A stretch of 64,000 nt of DNA, taken from positions 186,864,936 to 186,928,935 of the forward strand of contig CM077676.1 of the NCBI GenBank assembly GCA_039707655.1, read 5' to 3'. The notes beneath the pieces were generated by a model. That model ran no database searches. It saw only the letters and a program-made list of their open reading frames with translations, and was not told the origin of the DNA. Below, piece after piece: positions 1 to 10,807 of the stretch (position 1 is the first letter of the stretch; every line of letters begins with the position of its first letter). A program made the position numbers and the translations under genes. This DNA comes from Elymus sibiricus. Its lineage: Eukaryota; Streptophyta; Magnoliopsida; Poales; Poaceae.

Positions 1-123
1 ACTCCACCAGTCCAGCAGACATCGTCAGAAGCCTTCGCGGATGCTCTCCTCTCTACGCCATCTACGCACACCGGAGCTGCCAGCAGGAGGTCACCTTCAG
101 GAGCTTCGGAGGACCGTGCTTAG
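1..123 (+). pseudogene. C-terminal tail of a Sirevirus env-position ORF (partial)
   Basis: Frame 1 is open from base 1 to a TAG at 121-123 (40 codons) and encodes a Ser/Thr/Ala-rich tail. I call it the end of the env-position protein because it lies just upstream of a Sirevirus 3' LTR. It is also followed about 45 bases later by a purine tract, the same arrangement seen behind the complete env-position ORF of Sirevirus D (stop at 37175). No domain is visible in so short a piece, and the assignment rests on position alone. Confidence 0.4.
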
Positions 124-169
124 AGAGCCGATTAGTCCTATACTTATTTGAACTTTTTGGTACTTGTTG

Positions 170-183
170 CCAAAGGGGGAGAA
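170..183 (+). other. secondary polypurine tract of the left Sirevirus
   Basis: CCAAAGGGGGAGAA closely resembles the true PPT at 636-649 but lies about 465 bases upstream, shortly after the env-position stop. A third purine run (TTTAGGGGGAGG) sits near 528-539. Multiplied PPTs have been described in Sireviruses. Confidence 0.6.
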
Positions 184-635
184 TCTGTATAGATCATAGG
201 CTTCGAGAAAGAGAGTTTTTGCTTTGATTTGCTCAAGTTCTTTTGCTACTTGCTTGTTTGATGCTACTCTGTTATGTGTGTGCTTGCTACAGTACCTTTG
301 ATGGTTGCTTATGCCTGTGATTGTTGATCATACTATGTCTCTTGTGATGATTAATGCTTATCTTTATCATTATCTTGTATGATCAATTACTTATGTTGGT
401 GATGCGTGCTTACTATTCTAATCATATCATTTTGCGCGCTCCACCAAGATGTATGTGACATGGAAGAGTGACCCATGAGCATAATCGATTGTGCATTTGC
501 ATTCAAACGCAAATTTTTAATAATGCACAAATTTAGGGGGAGGTCTTGCTTATCACATACTTCTCAAAGCGACGATGTATTTCAATCTCTTAATCATTTG
601 TCGAAGCTTTGATCTATATGTTGTCATCAATTACC

Positions 636-649
636 AAAAGGGGGGAGAT
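636..649 (+). other. primary polypurine tract
   Basis: AAAAGGGGGGAGAT directly abuts the LTR start at 650. This is where plus-strand DNA synthesis is primed. Confidence 0.85.
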
Positions 650-1047
650 TGAAAGCACATTTGCTCCCTTGGTGGTTTTGGTAATTCATAACAACATATA
701 TCTCATTGAACTAATGTCCATTCAAGTTAAAGATTTCAGGATGTTCAATGATTGGCATGGCATGGAGATGTGGACCCCTCAAAATGCTAAGGACAAGGAT
801 TGGCAAAAGATCAAGACTCTACATTTTTGGTTTAGTGATCCAAGATCACATTGAGTCCATAAGAAAGCCAATACTATTAAAAGGGGATGATGTGTTGCTT
901 AATGATCTTTTTGCTCAAGTGCTTAGTGACAGTACTCCTAAACCCTCAACCACTCTCTCTATCCCAAATATGTCCTAAACCTACATTCCAACTCGGCCCT
1001 ACCGAATTTCTCTATCCGGCCTTAGCCACTGCCAAAACCCTAACAAA

Positions 1048-1364
1048 TCGGATCCACCGAAATGGATCTCGGTCCCACCGAGATGGCCTTGCCAACTCTT
1101 TGTAATCGTTTGCATTCACTTCGGTCTCACTGAGTTGTGCAAATCGGTCTCACCGAGATGGCTTGCGAAGTCTCTGTTGCCTTATTGCTTCACTACGGTC
1201 CAACCGAGTTGATGCAATCGGTGCCACCGAGATGAGGATTGCCCTAAGCCATTGCACTTCGGTCCATCCGAGTTGTCCGTATCGGTCCCACTGAGATTCC
1301 TAATGTTCATATCTTTTACACAGTTTGGTGCTACCGAGATGATTGTTTCGGTGCCACCGAGTTG
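1048..1364. repeat. cluster of ten palindromic TCGGTNCCACCGAG motifs
   Basis: Ten variants of TCGGTSCCACCGAGWT occur at about 1048, 1069, 1121, 1144, 1193, 1219, 1259, 1281, 1324 and 1349. Each has inverted arms (CTCGGT and ACCGAG). The cluster ends about 40 bases upstream of the TATA box, so it occupies an enhancer-like position in U3. Palindrome arrays in this position have been reported for Sireviruses. Confidence 0.85.
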
Positions 1365-1401
1365 GGTCAAAAGTGTGTAACGGTTGGATTTTGTGTGGAG
1401 G

Positions 1402-1410
1402 CTATATATA
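1402..1410 (+). promoter_or_regulatory. LTR TATA box
   Basis: CTATATATA lies within a C-rich context just downstream of the palindrome cluster. It is the only strong TATA motif in the centre of this LTR. Transcription would start roughly 30 bases downstream. Confidence 0.6.
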
Positions 1411-2204
1411 CCCCTCCACCACCTCCTTCTCAGTAAGGAGAGCCATCAGAACGTGCCTACACTTCCACCATACATTTTCTGAGAGGGAACCACCTACTCA
1501 TGTGTTGAGATCAAGCTATTCCATTCCTACCATTTGAACCTTGATTTCTAGCCTTTCCCAAGTTGCTTTCCACTCAAATCCTTCTTCCACCATATCCAAA
1601 TCTGTGAGGAGTTGTTTGAGTGCTGGGAAGACTATCATTTGAAGCACAAGAGCAAGGAGTTCATCAACAACACACCGTCTATTACGTTTTGGAGAGTGGT
1701 GTCTCCTAGATTGGTTAGGTGTCACTTGGGAGCCTCCGACATGATGTGGAGTTGAACCAAGAGTTTGTAAGGGCAAGGAGATCGCCTACTTCGTGAAGAT
1801 CTACCCCGAGTGAGGCTAGTCCTTCGTGGACGTAAGCCATGGTGGAATAGACAAGGTTGCTTCTTCGTGGACCCTTCGTGGGTGGAGCCCTTCGTGGACT
1901 CGCACAGCCGTTACCCTTTGTGGGTTGAAGTCTCCATCAACGTGGACGTACGATAGCACCACCTATCGGAACCACGTCAAAAACCACCGTGTCTTCATTG
2001 CGTTTGATATCTCCTATCCCCTCCTTTACATACATATGCAATTGCTTACATTCCGCTGCTATACTCTTAGAATTGCATGTGTAGGGTGATGCTTGACATG
2101 TACTATTGCTAATATCTGCCTACAATTAAAATTGGGAAAAGGTTAGGTTTTATTTGGTCAAGTAGTCTAATCACCCCCCCTCTAGACATACTTTCGATCC
2201 TACA

Positions 2205-3392
2205 CCAAGCTGGTCCGGCAGCCGCTCCGCCGCTTCTCCGAGGAGAAGCCAAGAACCATCGGTGAAGAAATCGCCCGGCTGCTCGCAGCCGGCTTCATCA
2301 TGGAAGTGTTCCACCCCGAGTGGCTGGCCAACCCAGTCCTCGTGCTGAACAAGAACGGTACTTGGCCCATGTGTATCGACTACACGAGCCTGAACAAGGC
2401 ATGCCCAAGGACCCGTTTGCTCTGCCCCGGATCGATCAAGTGATCGACTCCACAGCCAGCTGCGAGCTCCTGTCCTTCTTGGACGCCTACTCCGGCTACC
2501 ACCAGATCATGCTGGACCCGGCTGACGCCCTCAAGACGTCCTTCATCACCCCCTTCGTGGCGTATTGCTACATCACCATGTCGTTCGGCCTGAAGAACGC
2601 CGGTGCGACCTTCTAGCACTGCATGCAGAAGTGCCTCCTGTCGCAGATCGGCAGGAACGTGCACGTCTACATCGACGACATCGTGGTGAAGACCAAGCAG
2701 CACCTCACCCTCCTGGACGACCTCAAGGAGACGTTCGGCAACTTGCGTCGGTTCCAGATCAAGCTCAACCCAGAGAAGTGCGTGTTCGGCATGCCGGCTG
2801 GCAAGCTCCTTGGGTTCCTTGTCTCGGAGCGCGGCATCGAGGCCAACCCGGAGAAGATCAAAGCGATCGAGCGCATGCGCAAGCCGGCCCGGCTGCGCGA
2901 TATCCAGAAGTTCACCGACTGCTTGGCCTCCCTCAGCCGGTTCATCATCCGGCTGGGGGAGAGGGCCCTGCCCCTGTATCAGCTGATGAAGAAGACAACG
3001 GCGTTCGACTGGACCGACCAGGCGGACGAGGCCTTCCGCGACCTCAAGCGCATGCTCTCCACAGCACCCGTCTTGGCCACGCTGGCTGAGAAGGAGCCTT
3101 TGCTGATGTACATTGCGGCAACCTCCCGCGTGGTCAGCGTGGTGCTGGTGGTGGAGCGCCCTGAGGAGGGCAAGGCGCAGCCGGTCTAGCGCCCTGTGTA
3201 CTACCTGAGCGAGGTGCTCTCCCTCTCAAAGTAGAACTACCCCCACTACCAGAAGATGTGCTACGGCGTGTACTTGGCTGCCAAGAAGCTGAAGAAGTAC
3301 TTCCAGGAGCACACCGTCATCGTGGTAAGCACGACTCCCCTCGGTGAGATCATCGGCAGCCGGGACGCCACCGGCCTGGTCGCCAAGTGGGC
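2205..3392 (+). pseudogene. Gypsy Tat-lineage reverse transcriptase/RNase H fragment
   Basis: This is a GC-rich pol relic reading from just before the RT domain into RNase H. Recognisable blocks are the FLDAYSGYHQI region, the catalytic YIDDIVVKT box (about 2650) and the FLVSERGIE segment. The YIDDIVVKT box and overall wording fit the Tat (RIRE2/Retand-like) branch. It is cut on the left by a Sirevirus LTR and on the right by Athila A (TSD base set TGGGC at 3388-3392). It is broken by a frameshift near 2402 and by TAG stops at 2614-2616, 3187-3189 and 3232-3234, each where CAG (Gln) fits the family. Codon use is strongly G/C-ending, unlike the AT-rich Athila beside it, so it is from a different family. 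It is the oldest identifiable layer on the left side. Confidence 0.85.
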
Positions 3393-4890
3393 TGATACAT
3401 CCATTTTGCATCATGTTTTCCTACTATTATTTATTATGTTTTTTATCATTATTTCACTTTATGATATAATTCTTATGCCTTTTCTCTCTTATTTTGCAAG
3501 TTTCACATGAAGAGGGAGATTGCCGGCAGCTAGAATTCTGGACCGGAAAGGGGTGAAACAGAGATAGCTATTCTACACATCTCCAAATGACCTGAAAATT
3601 TACGGAGAATTATTTTAGAATATATAAAAAATATTAGCTGAAGAAATACCAGAGGGGGCCCACCAGGAAGCGACAAGCCTAGGGGGCGCGCCCCCCGAGC
3701 TTGTGGCGCCCCTGGAAGGCCTCCAGGGCCCATCTTCCACTATATGAAGCCATTTGCCATAGAAAAAATCAAGAGAAGACTTTTGGGACAAAGCGCCGCC
3801 GTCTCGAGGCGGAACCTGGACAGCAGCACTTTTGCTCTCCGGCGGAGCGATTCCGCCGGGGATACTTCCCTCCGGGAGGGGGAAATGAAAGCCATCAACA
3901 TCACCAACGACCCTCTCATCGTGGGAGGACCAATCTTCATCATCTTCACCAGCACCATCTCATCTCAAACTATAGTTCATCTCTTGTATTCAAGCTTTGT
4001 CTCAAAACCTCAGATTGGTACCTGTGGGTTGCTAGTAGTGTTGATTACATCTTGTAGTTGATGCTAGTTGGTTTATTTGGTGGAAGATTATATGTTCAGA
4101 TCCTTAATGCTATTCAATACCCCTTTGATCTTGAACATGAATATGATTTGTGAGTAGTTACTTTTGTTCTTGAGGACATGGGAGAAGTCTTGTCATAAGT
4201 AATCATGTGAATTTGGTATTCGTTCGATATTTTGATGATATGTATGTTGTTGCTTCTTTTAGTGGTGTCTTGTGAACGTCGACTACATGAAACTTCACCA
4301 TCCTTGGGCCTAAGGGAAGGCATTGTGGAGTAGTAATTAGATGATGAGTTGCTAGAGTGACAGAAGCTTAAACCCTAGTTTATGCGCTATTCCGTAAGAG
4401 GCTGATTTGGATGCATATGTTTCATGCTATGGTTAGATTTATCTTAATTCTTCTTTCATAGTTGCGGATGCTTGCGAGAGGGGGTAATCATAAGTGGGAG
4501 GCTTGTTTAAGTAACAACAGCACCCAAGCACTGGTCCACCCACATATCAAATTATCAAAGTAGCGAACGCGAATCAAACAAACATGATCAAAGTGACCAG
4601 ATGAAATTCCCATGTGTCCTCGAGAACGCTTTGCTTATTATAAGAGATCGTTCTGGCTTGTCCTTTGCTACAAAAAGGATTGGGCCACCTTACTGCACTT
4701 TATTATACTTTTTAGTTGTTACTTGTTACGAATTATCTTGTTATCAAAACTATCTATTACCGCTACTTTCAGTACTTGCAGAGAATACCTTGCTGAAAAC
4801 CGCTTGTCATTTCCTTCTGCTCCTCGTTGGGTTCGACACTCTTACTTATCTAAAGGACTACAATTGATCCCCTATACTTGTGGGTCATCA
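3393..4890 (+). repeat. 5' LTR of Athila A (1498 bp)
   Basis: It starts TGATACATCC and ends GGGTCATCA, immediately upstream of the PBS. It carries a GC-rich block at about 3655-3735 containing AGCGACAAGC and CGAGCTTGTGG, followed by a weak TATA-like CTATATGAAG (about 3738). The same GC-rich block is echoed inside the element at 9790-9915. Confidence 0.9.
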
Positions 4891-4901
4891 AGACTCTTTT
4901 C

Positions 4902-4919
4902 TGGCGCCGTTGCCGGGGA
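4902..4919 (+). other. PBS, tRNA-Asp type (element A)
   Basis: TGGCGCCGTTGCCGGGGA begins 12 bases after the LTR. It is complementary to the 3' end of plant tRNA-Asp, the usual Athila primer. Confidence 0.85.
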
Positions 4920-4996
4920 GTGAAGCGCCTTTGGTGAGTGGAATTTGGTAAGGAAACATTTATATTACGTGCTGAAATTTACTATCACTTGTCACT

Positions 4997-6591
4997 ATGG
5001 AAAGTAATCCTTTGAGGGGTTTGTTCGGGGTATCTTCACCTCGACTGGAAGCATTGCGAGTTGCCCCTCAACCTACTGAAAATATTTACTATGAAATTCC
5101 TTCGGGTATGATAGAGAAATTGCTAGCTAATCCTTATGCAGGAGATGGAACGGTGCATCCTGATATGCATTTGATATATGTGGATGAAATTTGTGGATTA
5201 TTTAAGCTTGCAGGTCTATCCGGAGATGGAGTTAAGAATAAGCTATTCCCTTTATCTTTGGAGGGAAAGGCATTGACATGGTATAGGCTATGTGATGATA
5301 CTGGAACATGGGATTGGAACCGGTTGAAGCTGGAATTTCACCAGAAATTTTATCCTATGCATTTGGTTCATCGTGATCGGAATTATATATATAATTTTTG
5401 GCCTCGTGAAGGAGAAAGTATCGCTCAAGCTTGGGGGAGGCTTAAATATATGTTGCATACATGCCCCAATCATGAGCTCTTGAGAGAAATAATTATTTAG
5501 AACTTTTATGCTTGGCTTTCTCATAATGATCAATCCATGCTCGATACTTCTACTGGTTCCTTTATGAAGAGGACTATTGAATTCAAATGGGATCTTCTGG
5601 AAAGAATTAAATGCAACTCAGAAGATTGGGAAATCGACAAAGGTAAAGAGTCAGGTATAAATCTTGAGTTTGATTGTGTTAAATCTTTCATGGAAACTGA
5701 TACTTTTCATAAGTTTAGTACTAAATATGGACTTGACTCTGAGATAGTAGCTACCTTTTGTGAATCTTTTGCTGCTCATGTTGATCTCCCTAAGGAGAAA
5801 TGGTTTAAATATCATCCACCTATTGAATTAAAAGAGGAACCCATTATTGTTAGAGAAGAAACAATTGTTTACAATGTTGATCCAATTGTGCCTACTGCTT
5901 ATATTGAAAAACCACCTTTCCCTGTTAGGATTAAGGAACATGCTAAAGCTTCAACTGTGGTTTATAAAAGTAATATAAGAACACCGAGACCTCCTGAACA
6001 AATTAAAGTTGAACCTAATATTGCAATGGTTAAAGATCTTTTGGTTGATGATATTGATGGGCATGCTATTTACTTTTGTGATGAGGCTGCTAGAATTGCT
6101 AAACCTATTAGAAATGAACGAGACATGTTAGACAAGAACAAGCCCGTAGTTGGCATGCTCGTTGTTTCTGTTAAGATTGGAGATCATTGCTATCATGGTT
6201 TATGTGATATGGGTGCTAGTGTGAGTGCTATTCCGTTTTTTTATATCATGAAGTAATGAATGATATTGCACCTGTTGAGATTGAAGATATTGATGTTACT
6301 ATTAAGCTTGCAAACAGAGATACTATTACACCACTTGGGATTGTTAGAGATGTTGAAGTCTTGTGTGGTAAAATCAAATACCTTACTGATTTCTTAGTAC
6401 TTGGTTCACAACAAGATAATTTTTGTCCCATTATATTTGGTAGACCTTTCTTGAATACCATTAATGTTGAAATTGATTGTGTTAAAGAGAAGGTTAGAGT
6501 TAAGTTTGGTGAAATATCTCATGAATTTAATTTTCTAAGTTTTGTAGACAACCTCATGATAAAGAATTACCCAATAAAGATGAAATTATAG
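4997..6591 (+). pseudogene. Athila A gag-protease (broken)
   Basis: This encodes the Athila capsid precursor followed by an aspartic protease. The gag frame opens at ATG 4997, about 80 bases after the PBS, and contains a retrotransposon-gag core (WYRLCDDTG and the following KFYP/WGRLK region, roughly residues 95-155). TAG at 5498-5500 interrupts it and the same frame resumes at once. The protease is visible as CDMGASVSAIPF, where Met replaces the more usual Leu in the DLGAS active-site context (about 6203-6238). A one-base change in a run of seven T near 6236 shifts the frame into TAA at 6254. The rest of the protease (FGRPFLNT) continues in the next frame from 6256. A second shift follows near 6550. 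AT-rich codon use matches the RT and integrase downstream. Confidence 0.85.
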
Positions 6592-6608
6592 GTCTTGCTT
6601 CAATTGTT

Positions 6609-8480
6609 GTGCCTCATGCTGATCCTTTAGAACAATATTTGCTAGATCATGAGAATGATATGCATATGAATGAAAGAAATGAAATAGATGAATTATTCTT
6701 TAAACAAGCGCCTATACTTAAACATAATTTTCCTGTTGAAACATTGGGAGATCCTCTACCACCAAAGAGTGATCCTGTGTTTGAATTAAAGCAATTACCT
6801 GATACACTTAAATATGCTTATCTTGATGAAAAGAAGATATATCCTATTATTATTAGTGCTAACCTTTCAGAGCATGAAGAAAAGAGATTACTTAAAACTC
6901 TGAAGAAGCACCGTGCAGCTATTGGATACATTCTTGATGATCTTAAGGGCATCAGTCCCGCTTTATGTCAGCATAAAATTCATATGGAGCCAGATGCTAA
7001 ACCCGTTGTTGATCATCAAAGAAGATTAAATCCTAAAATGAAAGATGTGGTAAGAACTAAAATATTAAAGCTTCTGGAGGCAGGTATAATTTATCCCATA
7101 GCTGATAGTAGATGGGTAAGTCCTGTTCATTGTGTTCCTAAGAAAGGAGGTATTACGGTTGTTCCTAATGATAAAAATGAACTTATCCCACAAAGAATTG
7201 TAACCGGTTATAGAATGGTAATTGATTTCAGAAAACTAAATAAAGCTACTAGGAAAGATCATTACCCCTTGCCTTTTATTGATCAAATGTTAGAAAGATT
7301 ATCTAAGCATACGCACTTTTGTTTCCTAGATGGTTATTCTGGTTTTTCTCAAATACCTGTATCACCAGAAGATCAAGAGAAAACCACATTTACTTGTCCT
7401 TTTGGAACTTATGCTTATCGGCGCATGCCTTTTGGTTTATGTAATGCACCTGCTACCTTTCAAAGATGTATGACTGCTATATTCTCTGACTTTTGTGAAA
7501 AGATTGTTGAGGTTTTCATGGATGATTTCTCCATTTACGGAACTTCTTTTGATGATTGCTTGAGCAACCTTGATCGAGTTTTGCAGAGATGTGAAGAAAC
7601 TAATCTTGTCTTGAATTGGGAGAAGTGCCACTTTATGGTAAATGAAGGTATAGTCCTTGGGCATAAAATTTCTGAAAGAGGTATTGAAGTTGATAAAGCT
7701 AAAATTGATGCAATTGAGAAAATGCCATGTCCTAAAGATATCAAAGGTATAAGAAGTTTCCTTGGTCATGTTGGTTTCTATAGAAGGTTTATAAAAGACT
7801 TCTCTAAAATTTCTAGGCCTCTTACTAATCTTTTGCAAAAAGATGTTTCATTTGTTTTTGATGATGATTGCGTAGAAGCCTTTGAAATACTTAAGAAAGC
7901 CTTAATATCTGCACCTATTATTCAACCACCTGATTGGAACCTACCCTTTGAAATTATGTGTGATGCTAGTGATTATGCTGTTGGTGCTGTTGTAGGTCAA
8001 AGAGTTGATAAGAAATTGAATGTTATTCATTATGCTAGTAAAACTCTAGACAGTGCTCAAAGAAATTATGCTACCACTGAGAAATAATTTTTAGCAGTTG
8101 TGTTTGCATGTGATAAATTCAGATCTTACATTATTTATTCCAAAGTTACTATTCACACTAATCATGCTGCTATTAAATATCTTATGGAAAAGAAAGATGC
8201 TAAGCCTAGACTTATTAGGTGGGTTCTTCTGCTACAAGAATTTGATTTGCATATTATTGATAGAAAGGGAGTTGAGAATCCCGTAGCAGATAATTTGTCT
8301 AGAATGGAAAATGTTCTTGATGACCCACTTCCTATTAATGATGATTTTCCTGATGAACAATTAGTTGTGATAAATGCTTCTCGTAATACACCTTGGTATG
8401 CAAACTATGCTAATTACATTGTTGCTAAATATATACCACCTAGTTTCACATATCAACAAAAGAAAAAAGTTCTTCTTTGA
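6609..8480 (+). pseudogene. Athila A reverse transcriptase and RNase H (broken)
   Basis: The RT copies element RNA into DNA inside virus-like particles, and RNase H removes the RNA strand. One frame carries the linker, the RT palm with FLDGYSGFSQI and the catalytic FMDD box at 7515-7526 (residues 303-306 of this frame), the connection and the start of RNase H (MCDASDYAVGAV, about 7957). FMDD instead of the commoner YIDD/YVDD is characteristic of Athila. TAA at 8085-8087 stands where a Glu codon is expected, and RNase H continues in frame to about 8460. A small indel in an A-rich run there shifts into the integrase frame. No ATG is needed at 6609, because this is the interior of a gag-pol polyprotein displaced by frameshifts. 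Confidence 0.88.
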
Positions 8481-9723
8481 TTTAAGACATTACTTTTGGG
8501 ATGACCCACATTTATATAAAGAAGGAGTAGATGGTGTTATTAGGCATTGTGCACCTGAGCATGAACAGGAACAAATCCTACGGAAGTGTCACTCCGAGGC
8601 ATACGGAGGACACCATGCGGGAGACAGAACTGCACACAAGGTATTACAATCCAGTTTTAATTGGCCTACTCTTTTCAAGGATGCACGTAAGTTTGTCCTC
8701 TCTTATGATGAATGTCAAAGAATTGGTAATGTTGGTAGACGTCAGGAAATGCCTATATATTATTCACTTGTTATCGAACCATTTGATGTTTGGGGTTTTG
8801 ATTATATGGGACCTTTTCCTTCCTCTAATGGGTATACTCATATTTTAGTTGCTGTTGATTACGTCACTAAGTGGGTAGAAGCTATTCCAACTAGTAGTGC
8901 TGATCATAACACTTCTATTAAAATGCTTAAAGAAGTTATATTTCCGCGGTTTGAAGTCCCTAGATATTTGATGACTGATGGTGGTTCACATTTTATTCAT
9001 GGTGCTTTTCGTAAATTGCTTGCTAAATATGATGTTAATCATAGAATTGCATCTCCTTATCATCCTCAGTCTAGTGTTCAAGTTGAATTAACTAATAGAG
9101 AAATAAAATTAATTTTGCAAAAGATCGTTAATAGATCTAGAAAGAATTGGTCTAAGAAACTTGATGATTCATTATGGGCTTACAGAACTGCTTATAAAAA
9201 TCCTATGGGTATGTCTCCGTATAAAATGGTTTATGGAAAAGCATGTCATTTACCTCTTGAGTTAGAACATAAGCCATATTGGGCAATTAAAGAACTTAAT
9301 TATGATTTTAAACTTGCCGGTGAAAAGAGGTTATTTGATATTAGCTCTCTAGATGAATGGAGAACACAAGCTTATGAATTTGCCAAGTTATTTAAAGAAA
9401 AAGTTAAAAGATGACATGATAAGAGAATTCAAAAACGGGAATTCAAAGTAGGTGATCATGTTCTATTATACAATTCTCGTTTAAGGTTCTTTGCAGGAAA
9501 GCTTCTCTCTAAATGGGAAGGACCATATATCATCGAAGAAGTTTATTGCTCTGGAGCCATCAAAATAAACAACTCCAAAGGCAATATTCTGAGAGTGGTT
9601 AATGAGCAAAGAATTAAACATTATATTTTAGGTACGCCCATTAATGTTGAAACTAATATTATTCAAACAATGACACCGGAAGAGCACATAGAAGAAACCT
9701 TCTGGAACGCTCAAGAATCCTGA
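8463..9723 (+). pseudogene. Athila A integrase (broken)
   Basis: Integrase inserts element DNA into the chromosome. The N-terminal zinc-binding region is recognisable (HSEAYGGHHAGDRTAH, then SYDECQR), but the first Cys of the expected C-x2-C is Tyr at about 8704-8706. The catalytic core shows D in DYMGPF, D in TDGGSHF and E in VELTNREIK. TGA at 9412-9414 stands where Trp is typical. The C-terminal part (KVGDHVLLYNSRLR) then runs on to the natural TGA at 9721-9723. There is no chromodomain, as expected for Athila. The frame relative to RT is shifted near 8460. With the missing zinc ligand and the stop it is almost certainly inactive. Confidence 0.88.
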
Positions 9724-9789
9724 AAAGGAGTAGGTATGTGGTACGGTAAGTAAACCGACTCCAAAATTTCCATAAAAGTACTTTTTGTT

Positions 9790-9990
9790 TGTTTTGGAAT
9801 ATATAAAAAAATAGGAAAATAATAAACAGTCCGAAAAGTGCACGAGGGAGCGACAAGCATGGGAGGCGCGTCCTACCCCCCCAAGGAGCGCCTACCGAGC
9901 TTGTGGCTCCCCCTTGGACTTTCCCGACTCCATTTTTCTTCCATATTACTTGTCCTGCATGGGAAAAATTCATTATATATACTCTCGGAT
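9790..9990 (+). promoter_or_regulatory. internal LTR-like block upstream of the extra ORF of A
   Basis: The segment repeats the order of landmarks in A's own LTR. These are GGAATATATAAAAAA, then AGCGACAAGC (9849-9858), a GGCGCG/CTACCCCCC GC-rich stretch, then CGAGCTTGTGG (9896-9906). In the 5' LTR the matching words are near 3622, 3669-3678 and 3696-3706. A TATA-like ATTATATATAC follows at 9972-9982 and a pyrimidine-rich acceptor-like TTTTTCTAACAG ends at 10050, just before ATG 10064. I infer a promoter-type module copied from, or sharing ancestry with, the LTR. No activity is shown. Confidence 0.55.
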
Positions 9991-10063
9991 GTTTTGACCA
10001 CCGTATTGCAAGTTTCTCCTCTGTTCTTGTTTCGGGTTGTTTTTCTAACAGATCTAGATCCCC

Positions 10064-10487
10064 ATGGCTCCCCGAAGACTCCGCACCAAGCACCGGATTG
10101 TGCAACCTTCGCCCGGCAAGCGTCCTTTCAGCGAAGTCTATTATGAGTGGTCATCCGGAGAGGAGGACACCGTTATGAAGGAGGGATCATGAGGCCATGG
10201 AGGACCGGATTCAAGGAGAAGAAGATCAAGCCAAGCGCACGGGAGAAGCACCAGAAAAGGTAGATACATGGCAAACTCTTTATCATAACCTTCCCCCATC
10301 TGAAATTGATACACTAAAGGTTTTTGAAGCAATTTGTGCTCAGAATACGTCACTTACCCATGAAGTTATTGTGTTAGAAGAGCAGAATCGTGCCCTTCGG
10401 AGGATCAATAGTAATTTGGAATACTTGTTGAAGCTGAAGGACAAGCCTATCACTTCATCACCACCATCACCGAAGAAGGAGACTTGA
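10064..10487 (+). pseudogene. small extra ORF of Athila A (env position, coiled-coil-like)
   Basis: Two short open stretches follow the integrase. ATG 10064 opens a basic 42-residue piece ending in TGA at 10190-10192. A frame one base away (from 10197) continues for 96 residues to TGA 10485-10487. A single-base indel near 10190 would make them one protein of about 140 residues. The second part has a heptad-like Leu/Val pattern (roughly residues 50-85 of that piece) suggesting a coiled coil, and a Ser/Pro-rich tail. No signal peptide or membrane segment is visible, so an envelope role is unsupported. I do not recognise its family. It sits between an LTR-like block upstream and a PPT-like tract 36 bases downstream. 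Confidence 0.5.
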
Positions 10488-10522
10488 GTACACGGGTATG
10501 GGCACCACCCTTGGCTTGTGAC

Positions 10523-10536
10523 AAGCTTGGGGGAGG
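10523..10536 (+). other. secondary PPT-like tract in A
   Basis: AAGCTTGGGGGAGG differs only at its last base from the true PPT (AAGCTTGGGGGAGT, 19366-19379). It lies 36 bases after the extra ORF and could fold into a small hairpin with the following GTGCCCC. Confidence 0.65.
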
Positions 10537-10807
10537 TGCCCCGGTATCGTATCACCATCACTTTTATCATCATTATCTATCTTAGTTCGATCCTTAGTTA
10601 TTTCGTGATTTAGAAGAATAAAGTTTTAGTATGATTTAGTTTCTAGTGTTTGCTTTGTGATCTATCTATCTATGTAATCGTGTGTGAAAGTTATATAATA
10701 AAGAGTAGTTTGAGTTGAGTGTTTTGCTTTTTGTTGATCTAAACTTAGAAATAAAATAAAGAGTATAAAAAGAGAGATCATATGCTAATCCCATGGGGAG
10801 TGATGAC

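Larger units (their letters stand above)
1..2204 (+). mobile_element. 3' end of a Copia Sirevirus (Maximus-like)
   Basis: This is the tail of an internal region followed by one complete LTR. The order is end of an env-position ORF, untranslated spacer, PPT, then an LTR starting TGAAAGCAC at 650 and ending ATCCTACA at 2204. The LTR start and the palindrome-rich LTR body are typical of Sirevirus (SIRE lineage) elements in Triticeae. The rest of the element lies left of the window. The five bases after the LTR, CCAAG (2205-2209), should be its target-site duplication, but the partner copy is outside. It inserted into a Gypsy Tat-type pol gene, whose reading frame picks up right after the LTR. 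The Maximus name is from memory. Confidence 0.85.
650..2204 (+). repeat. 3' LTR of the left Sirevirus (1555 bp)
   Basis: The LTR begins TG and ends CA, follows a PPT and is followed by a foreign reading frame. It holds ten palindromic CGGT-N3-ACCG motifs (1048-1364), a TATA box (about 1402) and a GC-richer transcribed part with CCTTCGTGG repeats near 1826-1925. A diverged copy of its first ~118 bases recurs at 29497-29614. Confidence 0.85.

Noticed and set aside
8374..8462. ATG at 8374 as the integrase start
   Set aside because: That stretch overlaps RNase H in another frame. The integrase frame is entered by a frameshift near 8460 within a polyprotein.
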